A stretch of 64,000 nucleotides of DNA from Streptomyces naganishii JCM 4654 (lineage in GTDB: Bacteria > Actinomycetota > Actinomycetes > Streptomycetales > Streptomycetaceae): the NCBI RefSeq assembly GCF_014650575.1, contig NZ_BMVF01000023.1, positions 43,379 through 107,378 of the forward strand, written 5' to 3'. Both the position numbers and the translations under genes were made by a program. Shown piece by piece: positions 63,342 through 64,000 of the stretch. The first letter of the stretch is position 1; every line of letters begins with the position of its first letter. The notes beneath the pieces are model-generated. The model did no database searches, was not told where the DNA came from, and saw only the letters and a list, made by a program, of their open reading frames with translations.

Positions 63342-63928
63342 GGGACCATCCCCGCGGGTTCGGGGAGCAGGGCGCACAGGGTGCCCTCCCCAACAAGGAC
63401 GCGGCCGCCCCGGGACCATCCCCGCGGGTGCGGGGAGCAGAGACCCCCGTCCGGGAGGCGAAGGGAGTGGACGGGACCATCCCCGCGGGTGCGGGGAGCA
63501 GACGAGGGACTCGCTGGTGCAGGCCGGCGAGCAGGGACCATCCCCGCGGGTGCGGGGAGCAGAAGTACGGCCCGGAGGGCGCGGCGGCGATGTGGGGACC
63601 ATCCCCGCGGGTGCGGGGAGCAGATGGTGACGTCGCGCATCGTGACGTTCTGGATGGGACCATCCCCGCGGGTGCGGGGAGCAGTTGTCCCGGTACAGGC
63701 CCACCGGCGGGTGGCAGGGACCATCCCCGCGGGTGCGGGGAGCAGGGGCGCTGGAGCACGGAGCCGATGACGCGCCGGGGACCATCCCCGCGGGTGCGGG
63801 GAGCAGTGGCCGACTCGGGACGTGGACGTCGTGAAGAAGGGACCATCCCCGCGGGTGCGGGGAGCAGCCGCCACTTGCGGGCCTGCTTGTCATAGGTGCG
63901 GGACCATCCCCGCGGGTGCGGGGAGCAG
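63342..63928 (-). CRISPR. Type I-E CRISPR array, 10 repeats, 9 spacers
   Basis: The 29-bp repeat (plus strand begins GGGACCATCCCCGCGG and ends TGCGGGGAGCAG) starts at 63342, 63412, 63473, 63534, 63595, 63656, 63717, 63778, 63839 and 63900. Spacers are 32 nt except the first (41 nt, 63371-63411). The first repeat has G-to-T in the loop (GGGTTCGGG), marking the trailer end. The canonical I-E orientation, with a handle ending ATGGTCCC, is on the minus strand, so the leader should lie right of 63928. No cas gene is in the window; it may lie beyond 64000. Confidence 0.97.
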
Positions 63929-64000
63929 CGCTCCGGGGGGGCCTCTATGTCCTTCGTCAAGCGAGCTGTGGGGTTCGGGGTTCGTAGAAGGTTCCGTCGC

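Noticed and set aside
63239..63960. Several open frames across the CRISPR array with repeating PAPAGMVP or PHPRGWS peptides
   Set aside because: These are translations of the CRISPR repeats, not genes.

Overview
The window is a GC-rich actinobacterial chromosome segment, almost certainly Streptomyces. It carries the rare UUA-reading leucine tRNA gene bldA (61898-61983), GTG and TTG starts, strong third-position G/C bias, tandem resuscitation-promoting-factor genes, a TamR/trans-aconitate methyltransferase pair and a galT-galE-galK operon. From memory (not checked), the gene order resembles the S. coelicolor core region between roughly SCO3089 and SCO3139.

Layout, left to right. 1-8.2 kb: the 3' part of a membrane-anchored beta-propeller protein, an atypical response regulator, and a sodium:solute symporter with a small membrane partner, divergent from the Leloir operon galTEK across a repeat-rich operator. 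8.2-13.2 kb: an acetyltransferase, a second LuxR-type regulator, the tamR/tam oxidative-stress pair with three tandem operators, a VOC protein, and a fatty-acid desaturase/TetR operon with two tandem palindromes at its promoter. 13.5-21.4 kb: ppc, then a minus-strand housekeeping block (glmU, prs, rplY, pth and a membrane protein) with a MITE-like palindromic element between rplY and pth, and tRNA-Gln(UUG). 21.6-28.7 kb: an orphan histidine kinase, then an islet of toxin/immunity-type proteins: a SUKH-3-like protein, a YwqJ-like deaminase, a WHH nuclease fused to SUKH, and a 1093-residue protein combining an Imm35-like domain, a deaminase domain and SUKH-4.

28.9-45.3 kb: a DivIVA-like coiled-coil protein, an acetate-type symporter with DUF485 partner, a MacB/FtsX-type ABC transporter, mfd, a secreted HNH-type lipoprotein, small membrane and lipoproteins, a SurA-like lipoprotein and MazG. 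45.3-45.9 kb: a GC-rich minisatellite directly upstream of a cytochrome P450. 47.4-57.9 kb: two Rpf cell-wall hydrolases (the second behind a ydaO-type c-di-AMP riboswitch), enolase, DivIC, a DUF501 protein, Ppx/GppA, a PRC-barrel stress protein, type II NADH dehydrogenase with a distal Rex-like operator, and a cyclopropane-fatty-acid-synthase-like enzyme. 58.0-61.5 kb: a paralogous MacB/FtsX ABC pair.

61.9-64.0 kb: bldA, then a gene-poor stretch with a two-repeat CRISPR-like relic, a small membrane protein of unusual codon use behind a palindromic operator, and a type I-E CRISPR array (10 repeats, 9 spacers) read on the minus strand. No cas gene lies inside the window. The strongest candidates for under-described biology are the deaminase/nuclease/SUKH islet and the accessory region immediately downstream of bldA.
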